Shown in pieces: positions 22,301 to 33,002 of a stretch of 64,000 bases of DNA. The translations under genes were made by a program, and so were the position numbers. The notes beneath the pieces are model-generated. The model did not search any database and was not told where the DNA came from. It saw nothing but the letters and a program-made list of their open reading frames with translations. This DNA is from Liolophura sinensis (Eukaryota; Mollusca; Polyplacophora; Chitonida; Chitonidae): positions 20,467,501-20,531,500 of the forward strand of contig NC_088303.1 of the NCBI RefSeq assembly GCF_032854445.1, read 5' to 3'. The first letter of the stretch is position 1; each line of letters opens with the position of its first letter.

Positions 22301-22423
22301 ACTGCTGGGATGGAAATATTTATAGCACAAATGTGGCCTCGTACAATCCTTGCGGGTACAGGTTTTTGTGTTGTAATCTCTGCAGATTGATGGCACATAT
22401 CTGTATGCTGGACTATCGGCCAT
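15926..22423 (-). CDS. PARP12: PARP12/ZAP-like protein: CCCH zinc fingers, WWE domains, mono-ART domain
   Basis: Five exons join with matching phases: 22423-21174, 20359-20179, 18199-17982, 16903-16673 and 16355-15926. The total is 2,310 bp, i.e. 769 residues plus stop. Five CCCH fingers (roughly residues 14-56, 125-167 and 349-368) precede two WWE domains (about 375-450 and 460-550) and a PARP catalytic domain (about 585-769). A Lys-rich low-complexity linker lies near 230-300. In the catalytic triad, the His is in RLFHGTS and the Tyr in GKGAYFA. The third position near YPEFIICY appears to be Ile rather than Glu, as in mono-ADP-ribosylating PARP12/TIPARP. Vertebrate relatives bind RNA and act in stress and antiviral responses; that role here is inference. 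An acceptor AG at 22428-22430 just before the start Met implies an upstream exon, non-coding or coding. PARP12 is chosen over PARP13 because the triad is intact. Confidence 0.93.
16673..16903 (-). CDS. PARP12: PARP12-like gene, fourth exon: start of catalytic domain
   Basis: 231 bp, acceptor gatgctttag, donor AT|GTAAGT. It encodes LQELAAQKFKRDSSESVTLP, then the REWKPM region and IILIKRVQNRSLWFMFQ, the N-terminal part of the PARP fold. An alternative AG seven bases inside the exon would break the frame. Confidence 0.92.
17982..18199 (-). CDS. PARP12: PARP12-like gene, third exon: rest of WWE2
   Basis: 218 bp, acceptor ctttccttttccag, donor CCAG|GTCAGT. It encodes LEEAYQTKPTAELSIKISG, YIVDFSNMKQKNVQSS and RRLRRRPTFVSP, the C-terminal part of WWE2 and a basic linker. 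It leaves with a codon split after two bases. Confidence 0.92.
18413..18560 (+). repeat. 18-bp tandem repeat inside PARP intron 2
   Basis: About seven imperfect copies of an 18-bp unit (aaaccagaagcacctcac and variants with aaaccggaggtacctctc). On the plus strand, antisense to the gene, it keeps a frame of KPEAPH-like hexapeptides. I read it as a small minisatellite. Confidence 0.75.
18561..20178. other. PARP12-like gene, rest of intron 2
   Basis: AT-rich intron sequence. No SINE, RNA gene or further exon was recognised here. Confidence 0.6.
20179..20359 (-). CDS. PARP12: PARP12-like gene, second exon: end of WWE1 and start of WWE2
   Basis: 181 bp, acceptor gtttttccag, donor GAAG|GTAACA. It encodes QMFSVDFNTMNM and PVRRLST, the C-terminal half of a WWE domain, then KWTWYWESDEGWMPCGQK, the start of the second. 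It enters with a split codon (phase 2) and leaves in phase 0, matching both neighbours. Confidence 0.92.
20610..21173 (-). repeat. 129-bp tandem array in PARP intron 1, seeded at the exon-1 donor
   Basis: Higher-order unit of 129 bp built of three related ~43-bp subunits, about four and a half copies. It abuts exon 1. On the minus strand most units carry a near copy of the exon-1/intron-1 junction: gtgattgtggaagg|gtaagt at the real donor, gtgattgtagaagggtaagt in the array. About seven further perfect GTAAGT-type sites result. Because 129 is divisible by three, a long spurious plus-strand frame arises. Confidence 0.93.
21174..22423 (-). CDS. PARP12: PARP12-like gene, first recognised coding exon: five CCCH fingers and start of WWE1
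   Basis: Zinc fingers, in order: CX7CX4CX3H (CRDYNTKTCTRKDCTRPH), CX9CX5CX3H (ending CDYSH), CX7CX5CX3H (CHNYNHGLCNNQATCHLLH), CX7CX6CX3H (ending CDFSH) and, after a basic linker, CX7CX5CX3H (CLYFLSGKCAYGESCKNHH). The exon ends inside WWE1 (LPYVWQYRTLQQGMKWNFF). The donor is GGAAGG|GTAAGT, with the last exon base at 21174; the codon is split after two bases. The 129-bp tandem array in the next intron begins at this donor. Confidence 0.93.
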
Positions 22424-22427
22424 ATTT

Positions 22428-22945
22428 CTGAAACACAAATATCAGTAATAGAAAAGATTCCACCCTTAAAACTGGCCTTGAACACTGGGTACTACATGCC
22501 ATTATATAATAAGCTGATTATTAAGATACTATTCCTTTTGTATTACGGATTATTTGCTTCCAGAACATATACATGTTTATAGAATCAGAAAGTAAATCAG
22601 GTGATAAAATAAATATACTCTATTTCAGATAACCATTACTGAATTTACAGTTACATGTGACAAGGATATTATGACAGCAAAGTTGGCTCAGTCCAACAAA
22701 AACCAGAACATCAGACCAGGGACATGCAGCTTAACTATGCAGGAGCTCAATGATGGTAATTTGCACTGGTGTCTATGTGCAGCCTTACTGACCACTGTCA
22801 GGTCTCTTAATCTCTATGTAGAGGTTTTTGAGTAATTAATTCATTAAACGTCCAAAATATGTAAATTAGCACAAGACACATCCATCAGTTTCACAGTTCT
22901 GACTGAAAAAAAAAAAAAAATGCAATTGGTGTTGGATGAACAGAC
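22428..22945. other. Sequence upstream of the PARP coding region
   Basis: Starts with the acceptor before the first recognised PARP exon (tttgtgtttcag on the minus strand), so it is probably intron. A run of A bases lies at about 22904-22919. No upstream exon was identified. Confidence 0.4.
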
Positions 22946-24035
22946 CAACGATCATGCTGACAAATGGCATGCCAGTTTGATGGAAAGAGATATAAGCTGA
23001 CAGATGAACTGCTTGACAGGCTGATGGACACTGCTATGCTGAAAGATGACGTGCCAGTCTGACAGACAGAGATATAGGCTAACAGACACAGCCATGCTGA
23101 CAGATGACATGCCAATCTGATGGACGGAGATACAGGCTGACAGACACACAGCCATGTTGACAGATGGAATGCAAATCTGAAAGACGGAGAAATAGAATAG
23201 AAAATAGAATAGAAACGGACACAGCAATGTTGACAGATGGCATGCCAATCTGATGTATGGTGATACAGGAAGACAGATGTACAGCCATGCAGACAGATGA
23301 CATGCCAATCTGTTGAATATAGGCTGATGAATTTATTTATTTATTTATCTGATTGGTGTTTTACGCCGTACTCAAGAATATTTCACTTCTACGACAGTGG
23401 CCAGCATTATGGTGGGTGGAAACCGGGCAGAGCCCAGGGGAAACCCACGACCATCCGCAGGTTGCTAGCAGACCTTCCCATGTATGGCCGGAGAGGAAGG
23501 CTGATGAACTGCTTACCAGGCTGACACACACGCATCCATGCTGATGTGACATGCCAATGGACGGAAAGAGATATACGCTGACGGTTGAATTGCTTTACAG
23601 GCTGACACACATGGCCATGCTGACATATGACATGGCAATCTGATGGATGAAGATATAGGCTGACGGATGAATTGCTTACCAGGCTGACACACACGGATCC
23701 ATGCTGACATATGACATGCCAACGGACGGAAAGAGATACAGGCCAACGGATGAATTGCTTTACAGGCTGACTCACACACATCCACGCTGACATATGATAT
23801 GCCAACGGACGGAAAGAGATATAGGCTGACAGATGAATTGCTTTACAGGCTGACACACGGCCATTGCTAACAGACGGCATGCCAATCTGTTGGATGCAGA
23901 TATAGGCTGATGGATGAATTGCTTTACAGGCTGACAGACACAGCTATGCTAAAAAAGATGGCATGCCAATCTGATAGACAGGGATAGAGGCTAACAGACA
24001 CAGCTATGTTGACAAATGACATGACAATCTGATTA
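22946..24035 (+). repeat. Diverged minisatellite, ~58-bp basic unit, interrupted by a SINE
   Basis: Repeats of gctgacagatgacatgcc, aatctgatggacggagatac, aggctgacagacacacagcc with ~58-bp spacing. Further right, longer variants include gatgaattgctttacaggct. A SINE copy splits the array at 23330-23503. Similarity between units is low, so the array is old. Confidence 0.85.
23330..23503 (-). repeat. AAAT-tailed SINE inserted in the 58-bp array
   Basis: Reverse copy with TTTA repeats, ggtgttttacgccgtactca, gtggaaaccgggcagagccc and cttcccatgtatggccggag. It lacks the tRNA head and ends where the array resumes with aggctgatgaactgcttacc. Confidence 0.88.
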
Positions 24036-24199
24036 TCACGTAAACGCCTTTGATAAACTGATAAGCTTTTCGTCTGAGACTTTATACATGGCCATAATAA
24101 GCCCCAGAGGGAGCCTACTACATTTATATACTTTGTCCAGCACTAGAGGTTACTATTTACTCCATTGCAGACAGGTTAAGCGTGCGTCCATGCATGTTC

Positions 24200-24435
24200 G
24201 CCAATTTAAACATGTGATTCTGAGTAGCGAAGACCGAAAGGCCATCGAGTCCTATTTTCCCAAAGTGTTTACTAAATGCATGGAACAGTGTGATGAAAAT
24301 ACCGCTGTGACCGTACAGACCTCTAGACTGTGAAAATTCAAGCTTGACTGGTGAGCACTGAAAGGCCGTCTAGGTCATATTTTCAACAAAAACAGTACCC
24401 AATGCATGGAGCTGTGTGATAAAAATACTGATGTC
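24200..24435 (+). repeat. Diverged tandem duplication of ~130 bp
   Basis: The stretch from about 24222 (gaccgaaaggccatcgagtc, catggaacagtgtgatgaaa) is repeated from about 24357 (actgaaaggccgtctaggtc, catggagctgtgtgataaaa). The first copy lies in an 81-codon frame (24088-24333) that I cannot assign to a family; the second copy does not keep it. Confidence 0.55.
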
Positions 24436-24459
24436 ACCTTACAGAGCTCCCACATGCAA

Positions 24460-27313
24460 AACTGCATTAATTCTACCTCACCTGTGAGAGGAACTTCAAG
24501 GTCATGGCAACGGAACAGATTTACACCATTTAATAATAAATATTGCCTGTAGAAGTCTTTGTGACAAAACTGGTGCCAGATTATTGGATTTGGAAAGGCC
24601 TTCACCCAGTCAACCCAGTTTTACAGGGAAGTAAAAATAAACATGCAAGTCTAAACTATAATTACCAACCAGGTAATGTCACAAAATCCTGCGCCGATGA
24701 TGGCGCCATGATCCAATCATAATCTGCTTATGGTGGGCGGATGATACGCCAGTGGTGACAGCAGATTGACTCACTGATGACCCACCTTCCGTGTATGGTC
24801 CACATATCCTATGTCAACCGTCCGGCCACGATATAAGGAGAATTTATGGCTAGGATCCAGCTGTATTACATGTATCATTGTAAACACAAGTACACGGCAT
24901 GTACTGGCGAGTTTAGGCCTGCTCTCAATGTAACATTCAAATACCACGAAAACTACATAAAGAAGTGTTAAAAAATTGGTAAATTCTGCTAAACTGTAAA
25001 AACACTCAAAGAGTAAACAGCAATGTTCACATCATGACAATGCTGAGTGGAAAAAAAGTATGTAGCAAAATTAAAGTCTTAATTACCTGTAATTATAAAA
25101 GTTCATAAAGGATGAACTGAATTCAGCAGAGTACACGCAGGTGTAAAAAACAAAGGTGATTTTTTGGTACAGTGCTGAGAGCAAAGTTCTCCATTAACCT
25201 TTAGATTATAGTCAGAATGAAAAAAATATGTCGGTCAAAAAGCTTCACAAATATTTCACTAGAATTTCAACACATAACTATCTCTGTGTAGATTGATCAC
25301 CTGGTAGGAAAACATGATTGTAAGACAATACTGCATGAAAACATGGCGGGCTCCAGTACATGTATTTCTGGAAAACTGTATTGTCTTTATGTATACAATA
25401 CATACCATACATCCACACATATTAATACATGTACATGTAATAGTCAAGGGGGTGTGGTATGTCATGGTCAGTATGTGACTTGTCCTTGTCTAGCTGTTCT
25501 CACCCCTAAATGCATATAGGCAACACATTCGTGTTGTAACGGTACATACATGTAGCACGCAGAAAAATGTAGGCCACATAATCTTTTAAGCTTAACACAT
25601 ATCAGGTGTACAACTTTAAAGATAGGGATGATGTATACTGGGAACATCAACACATGGTGGCTAATAGCAGGGTTGTGAAGGTCGCAGTTTCTACAGAACA
25701 AAATTTTGAAACCTGAGCTGGTCATCGTATTGGTACAACTTGGAATGGAATAACCGACACAAGCGAAACTGAAACGGCATGTGTGGCACCTAACAGAAGT
25801 AAAGTGAACCCTCTGTACTATGAGAAATCAATTATTGTACAGTTGCATACTGTACAATGCATACACAATTTGCAAAAGTAACATGTAACAAAATGTTCTT
25901 TTACACTTTTCAAATACATGTATTAATAATATACAGGTACTGTGGAATATGAGCTTACATCCACTGCTCGACCTAGACAAATCATTTGTTCATTACCCGT
26001 ATCTCATGAGCAAAACAACAACAATATTGTACTCCTTATAGCTATGGTAATTCAATTATCTGTTTTGAGGTGGTTCATAAGAGCCACCATACATGAACAC
26101 ATTACATGTACTGTGAACAATACAAATACAACTGAATAATTATCAGTGGCTTAAAACAGGTCATTATCACGTACATAATGCGTCACAATACGTACACTCA
26201 ACCTACCAGAAGGTAAAAGGGACAATGCTGCTAACGGCGGGGCTTCCATACATTGCAATGCACACTGTAGGAGGTTATCTGCATCTGTCAGATCAGCAAT
26301 AACCTATCATTACAAAATACAAGTAAGAGAATGAAACAGCTCCCTATACTCACAGAGCGACAGTAACTAAGTGCTTCCGAAACTTGCATGTTTACAGTGC
26401 AAACTATAAAAGTGTAGGGAATGGCGCGTAAAAGTACATTTTTACGAATCCACAATCTTTCACGAACTCGTTACAATAAATCTGAATATTTCCAAAATAC
26501 ACCCTTTCTTCCACGAAAATAAACTGCTACAGATGACTAGTAGCGGATTGTGGAAGAAATCACAATAACTCAAAAGTAATGCTCACAGTGAAAACATTTC
26601 TCGGATGACGAGAGTCTGTTGCCAGTAAAAACAATATGGCACCTTATACAATCAACCAGTCTAGCAGCACCATGGGTATCACAGTTTTACAACCATTAAT
26701 TCCAAGTCACAATTTTTTACTTCATTTAATTTATTAGACAAATTTTTCATCTGACAAGATGTGGCTTCCTCCACCCATATATGTTTTTAAATGTCATTAT
26801 TAACTGAGTGATAAAAGATGTAAAATACATGGGTAAAAAATATGATATGACCTAACATATAGAATGAAAATAAAGCGGCATGGCTGTCTCCTTGGGGATT
26901 AAAAATGCTGGGCTTGAAACTTAAGCTTTTCCTAGGCCCAAACGGTCAGTCCAGAAATTATAAGTAGCCTGTGCCCAGTTTCATGAGGCTCTCTTAACAC
27001 TACAAACTCGCGGCTACCATGATGACATTGTTCCTACATCAGTGATTTCTGTGGTAGTGAACCTAACCTTAAGAGTGCTTAAGCTGGGGCTACGTCAACG
27101 GCGATAGTTGTCAAAACAACCTTCCTGAGGACAGAGCCTGCACTGGGGGAGCTAATTAAGCTGGTCCTGGCATTTGCAAATAAGCATATACACTTCTGAT
27201 CAGATTTTGTGAAGGACCAAATTAGCAGCATATCTCTACCAAATTGTGCAGGTTATTTTGTGTTATGATTGCAGCTGGGACCAAAATCATGTACTGGTAT
27301 AGCTGCAGAGTAG
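24460..27313. other. Long intergenic stretch, no gene recognised
   Basis: About 2.8 kb of AT-rich sequence. Short frames at 25259-25465, 25468-25725 and 25942-26139 have no domain. No repeat family from elsewhere in the window was recognised. Confidence 0.4.
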
Positions 27314-27812
27314 AGTAACTCTTATAGAGCAACACAGTAAGTTGCAAAGAGTTATGGAGAGAAAAATGTGTCGGATTAACGGTAAGGTACGATTAGCATA
27401 AATCAATGTCATGGACATGCATGTTCCTACAAATTAACAGACCTAATCTCAAGTTGGCCTAACCAAAAACAGTCCATTTCAGTATCATAAATGGAAAAAA
27501 AAGGCATCTTTAGGGTCTACCTTACTGCAGCCATCTTGAAAACTCAACGAAATGCTATGGTATAGGCTCTGAAAATGTGATTATTTTTCGCGAACAGATG
27601 TGATTGCCATGGACCTTTTGGTTCAGAGAGTGAGTCTCACAAAAGTTTAGTTAAGTACAGAGACCACATGGTTTAGACACCAATTTATGCCACGAAAGAA
27701 ATGCCCATGTAAACAGCTGTAGATATTCCTTATGATAAATCCGACACATATGGGCCCTTTCTCTCCATAACTCTCTCAACTGCGTTGCTCGATACGAGTT
27801 AACCCACATCTA
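27314..27812. mobile_element. Putative MITE with ~75-bp inverted repeats
   Basis: The left arm (agagcaacacagtaagttgc, gagttatggagagaaaaatg, tgtcggatt) is mirrored at about 27735-27812; reversed it reads gagcaacgcagttgagagag, ttatggagagaaagg, tgtcggattt. No coding sequence lies between the arms. The exact ends and a target-site duplication were not found. Confidence 0.5.
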
Positions 27813-28430
27813 TTTTCGCCTGATCTACAAGTTAAGTTGACTTCATAGCATATGCTATAGCTCTGTAGGACTGTGAATGCCTAGGCTAAATATACATACT
27901 ATCAGTACCCTATAGCATACATAACCATAGCATACATAACCAGAGCCTGATGAATTAGACGTTGTATGCTGAATAATCGTTATGCTAAAATAACCACAAC
28001 CCTACAGAGCTAAGTCTACACATAACGTGTCCCGCAAGCTTCAGCTGCACATGTACGCAGAGTCGTCTATAACATAGGCTTCGTGTCAACACTATGAAAG
28101 AAAATGATCATATCGCAAGCAGTGCAACACATGGACTACATATGAAACTATTAAATACTGCTAAGCACACAAGGACCTATTTCTTGGAAATGCCCCGATA
28201 TTATTACTACCAGTACACGCATGTACAAAGTGCGGGAAATTCATCAGTACAAATTTCAAAATTTCTGACAAGTTCAGAAATCATAAGTAACAGCAGTGAT
28301 GCTCTTGTGTCCTACCTCTGTCGACTGTCACGTCAAGTAAAAACCTCAAACCAGACAGGGATAGACCTAAAGTGTGAAATTTACGGTTCCACTGGGCTGT
28401 CAACAGCGTCCTGTTAATGCAACAGTACTC
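27813..28430. other. Sequence upstream of 53-bp array 1
   Basis: Contains a short inverted pair (tagctctgtaggactgtg near 27858; ccctacagagcta near 28000). A 107-codon frame at 28094-28417 has no recognised domain. Confidence 0.35.
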
Positions 28431-28515
28431 GTCAGCCTACATCCACGAGGGGAACGGAAGTACATCCACCAGGAGAACGGACATCCATCAGGAGGACGGT
28501 GTAGTGCGCATGACC
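28431..28515 (+). repeat. Short ~23-bp repeats at the head of array 1 (related to array 2 flank)
   Basis: Three units of acatccaYSagg(a/g)g(a/g)acgg: cctacatccacgaggggaac, gtacatccaccaggagaacg and acatccatcaggaggacggt. The same motif follows cactgggcagcctacatcca on the minus strand at 51170-51250, beside array 2, so the arrays share flanking sequence. One reading frame gives KYIHQENG, like the KYNIHEEDG of the 53-bp units. Confidence 0.65.
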
Positions 28516-28889
28516 ACACATATGGCGCGAAATGTAAAGTAGTGGGATATAGTTACACATTTGTGTTCACTAAAAAGACATACGGATTATATCACTGTAT
28601 ATCTCATACTATTAACTTAAATTTTATTTACTACAGGGCTTCTCCAAATAATCGAACTATAGACAACAGATGATGAACAAGACAAGGTATCTTATAAATT
28701 ATCAGTATAAATTATCGAACTATCGAAGACAGATGATGAATAAGACAAGGTATTCTATATCATAAGGACCCAACAGCCCACGGCCTCTCCAGACCCGTTG
28801 TCCCGACATGGGGTTCATAGGCCTGTAGGACTATACAGTATACAGGTACTTGGCAAGACGGTGGTTTTCCCCCGGCATCTATATAAAAT
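28516..28889. other. Spacer between short repeats and array 1
   Basis: Contains a local duplication (attatcagtataaattatcg, with acagatgatgaa twice near 28668 and 28730). No gene was recognised. Confidence 0.35.
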
Positions 28890-31800
28890 GTGCCTAATTT
28901 ACCTTCATATAGATATAAAGTACAACATCCATAAGGAGGACGGTGGCTAATTTAACTTCCTGCAGGTATACAGTACAACATTCATGAGGAGGACCGTGGC
29001 TAATTTACCTTCCTGCAGGTATCAGGTACAACATCCACGAGGTGGACGGTGGCTAATTTACCTTTCTGCAGGTGTGATGCACAACATCTACGAGGAGGAC
29101 GGTGGCTAATTTACCTTCCTGCAGGTATCATGTACAACATCCACGAGGAGGACGGTGACTAATTTACCTTTCTGCAGGTGTAAAGTACAACATCCAAGAG
29201 GAGGACGGTGGCTAATTTACCTTTCTGCAGTTGTAAAGTACAACATCCACGAGGAGGACGGTGGCTAATTTACCTTTCTGCAGGTGTGAAGTATAACATC
29301 CATGAGAAGGACGGTGGCTAATTTACCTTCCTGCAGGTGTAAAGTACAACATTCATGAGGAGGACGGTGGCTAATTTACCTTCCTGCAGGTATAAAGTAC
29401 AACATCCATGAGGAGGACGTTGGCTAGTTTACATTCCTAAAGGTATAAAGTACAACATCCACGAGGAGGACGGTGGCTAATTTACCTTTCTGCAGGTGTG
29501 AAGTACAACATCCATGAGAAGGACGGTGGCTAATTTACCTTTCTGCAGGTGTAAAGTACAACATTCATGAGGAGGACGGTGGCTAATTTACCTTCCTGCA
29601 GGTGTAAAGTACAACATCCATGAGTAGGACGGTGACTAATTTACCTTTCTGCAGGTGTAAAGTACAACATTCATGAGGAGGACGGTGACTAATTTACCTT
29701 TCTGCAGTTGTAAAGTACAACATCCATGAGGAGGACGTTGGCTAGTTTACATTTCTAAAGGTATAAAGTACAACATCCACAAGGAGGACGGTGGCTAATT
29801 TACCTTTCTGCAGGTGTAAAGTACAACATTCATGAGGAGGACGGTGACTAATTTACCTTTCTGCAGGTGTAGAGTACAACATCCATGAGGAGGACGGTGG
29901 CTAATTTACCTTTCTGCAGGTGTAAATTACAACATTCATGAGGAGGACGGTGGCTAATTTACCTTCCTGCAGGTGTAAAGTACAACATCCACGAGTAGGA
30001 CGGTGACTAACTTACCTTTCTGCAGGTGTAAAGTACAACATTCATGAGGAGGACGGTGACTAATTTACCTTTCTGCAGGTATAAAGTACAACATCCATGA
30101 GGAGGACGTTGGCTAGTTTACATTCCTAAAGGTATAAAGTACAACATCCATGAGGAGGACGGTGACTAATTTACCTTTCTGCAGGTGTAAAGTACAACAT
30201 CCACGAGGAGGACGGTGACTAATTTACCTTCCTATAGGTATAAAGTACAACATCCATGAGGAGGACGTTGGCCAGTTTACTTTCCTAAAGGTATAAAGTA
30301 CAACATCCACGAGGACGACGGTGGCTAATTTACCTTTCTGCAGGTGTAAAGTACAACATTCATGAGGAAAACGGTGACTAATTTACCTTTCTGCAGGTGT
30401 AGGGTACAACATCCATGAGAAGGACGGAGGCTAATTTACCATTCTGCAGGTGTAAAGTACAACATCCATGAGGAGGACGGTGGCTAATTTACCTTTCTGC
30501 AGGTGTGAAGTACAACATCCACGAGGAGGACGGTGGCTAATTTACCTTTCTGCAGTTGTAAAGTACAACATCCATGAGGAGGACAGTGACTAATTTACCT
30601 TTCTGCAGGTGTAAAGTACAACATCCACGAGGAGGACGGTGACTAATTTACCTTTTTGCAAGTGTAAAGTACCACATCCACGAGGAGGACGGTGACTAAT
30701 TTACCTTTCTGCAGGTGTAAAGTACAACATCCATGAAGAGGACGTTGGCTAGTTTACTTTCCTATAGTTTTAAAGTACAACATCCACGAGGAAGACGGTG
30801 GCTAATTTACCTTCCTCCAGGTATCAGGAACAACATCCACGAGGAGGACGGTGGATGCTTTACCTTCATATAGTTATAAAGTACAACATCCACGAGGAGG
30901 ACGGTGGCTAATTTACCTGCCTATAGGTATCAGGTAGAACCTCCACGAGGAGGACGGTGGCTAATTTACCTTCCTGCAGGTATAAAGTACAAAATCCACG
31001 AGGAGGACGCTTGCTAATTTACCTTTCTCCAGGTATCAGGAACAACATCCACGAGGAGGACGGTGGTTGCTTTACCTTCCTATAGGTATATAGTATAACA
31101 TCCACGAGGAGGACGGTGACTAATTTATGTTCCTATAGGCATAAGGTACAACAACCACGAAGCGTACGGTGACTAATTTATGTTCCTGCAGGTATAAAGT
31201 ACAACATCCAACACCCTATAGCTATAAAGTACAACATCCACGAGGAGGACAGTGGCTAATTTATCTTCTTATAGGTATAAAGTACAACATCCACGAGGAG
31301 GACGGTGGCTAATTTACATCCATATAGGTATAAAGTACAAAAGCCATGAGGAGGACGTTGGCTACTTTACCTTCCTATAGCTATAAAGTACAACATCCAC
31401 GAGAAGGACGGTTGCTAGTTTACCTTCCTATAGGTATCAGGTAGAATCTCCACGAGGAGAACGGTGGCTACTTTACCTTACTGCAGGCATCAGGTACAAC
31501 ATCCATGAGGAGGACGGTAGCTAATCTAACTTCCTGCCGGTATAAGGTACAACATCCATGAGGAGGACGGTAGCTAATTTACCTTCCTGCAGGTATAAGG
31601 TACAGCATCCACGAGGAGGACGGTGGCTAATTTAACTTCCTACAGGTGTAAAGTACAACAACCACGAGGAGGACGGCGGCTACTTTACCTTTATGCTGGC
31701 GTAAAGAACAACATCAACGAGGAGGACGGTGGCTAATTTACCTCCCTATAGATATAAAGTAAAACATCAACAAGGAGGACGGTGGCTAATTTACCTTCCT

Positions 31801-32846
31801 ATAGGTATAAAGTACAACATCCACGAAGAGGACGGTGGCTAAATTAACTTCCTGCAGTTGTAAAGTTCAACATCCACGAGGAGGACGGTGGCTAGTTTAC
31901 CTTCCTGGAGGTGTCCGGTACAACAACGAAGAAGCGGACGGTGACTAATTTACCTTCTTACAGGTATCAGGAACAACATCCACGAGGAGGACGGTGGGTA
32001 ATTTACCTTCATATAGTTATAAAGTACAACGTCCACGAGGAGGACGGTGGCTAATTTACCTGCCTATAGGTATAAAGTACAACATCCACGAGGAGGACGG
32101 TGGCTAATTTACATCCCTATATGTATAAAGTACAACATCCACGAGGAGGACGGTAGCTAATTTACCTTCCTGCAGGTATAAAGTACAAAATCCACCAGAA
32201 GGACGCTGGCTAATTTACCTTTTACCAGGTATCAGGAACAACATCCACGAGGAGGACGGTGGTTGCTTTACCTTCCTATAGGTATATAGTAGAACATCCA
32301 CGAGGAGGACGGTGACTAATTTATGTTCCTATAGGCATAAGGTACAACAACCACGAAGCGGACGGTGACTAATTTATGTTCCTGCAGGTATAAAGTACAA
32401 CATCCACGTCGCTATAGCTATAAAGTACAACATCCAAGAGGCGGACGGTGGCTAATTTACTTTCCTCCAGGTATAAAATACAACATCCATGAGGAGGACG
32501 GTGTCTAATTTATGTTCCTATAGGTATAAAGTACAAAAGCCATGAGGAGGACGTAGGCTACTTTACCCTCCTCCAGGTAAAAGGTACAACATCATCGAAA
32601 AGGACGGTGGCTAATTTAGCTTCCTCCAGGTATAAGGTAAAACATCCACGAGGAGGACGGTGGCTAATTTACCTGCCTATAGGTATCAGGTAGAACCTCC
32701 ACGAGGAGGACGGTGGCTAATTTACCTTCCTGCAGGTATAAAGTACAAAATCCACGAGGAGGACGGTGGTTAATTGACGTTCCTATAGGTATCAGGTACA
32801 AAATCCACGAGGAGGACGGTGACTAATTTACCATCCTTTTTCTCCG
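28890..32846 (+). repeat. 53-bp tandem array 1 (~75 units), acceptor-plus-mini-ORF architecture
   Basis: Consensus unit of 53 bp: ggtataaagtacaacatcc, acgaggaggacggtggctaa, tttaccttcctgca. Written from the AG, a unit is a pyrimidine-rich tract ending in AG (cctgcag, cctatag, cctccag or cctaaag), then GT plus a frame ATA AAG TAC AAC ATC CAC GAG, then GAG GAC GGT GGC TAA. That encodes IKYNIHEEDGG and a stop. The two bases before AG vary in pairs, but AG itself is nearly always kept. A higher-order repeat of about 1,196 bp is visible (31031 versus 32227). The same unit lies inverted at 47426-50955. Confidence 0.95.
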
Positions 32847-33002
32847 CAGATGGGAAAAGCCCAACACGAACGAGGACAAACCGAGTTTGCCTTTCTCTAC
32901 ACGTACGTAGATGAGAAAGTTTTCACAGAGCCTTAGAATATAATCCTCGAATCATCCAATATGAGAAATCCAGTGACCACCAATTCCGGACAGTTGAATA
33001 AA
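32847..33002 (+). other. Terminal-exon-like end of array 1 with AATAAA
   Basis: After the last unit comes a stronger acceptor (ccatcctttttctccgcag), then unique sequence. One frame there reads WEKPNTNEDKPSLPFSTRT and stops; EKPNTNEDKP resembles the unit peptide IKYNIHEEDG, though the phase differs. AATAAA lies at 32997-33002. It looks like a last exon with a poly(A) signal, but there is no transcript evidence. Confidence 0.4.

Noticed and set aside
28890-32846. CRISPR-like array
   Set aside because: Units are contiguous with no unique spacers, and the genome is animal.
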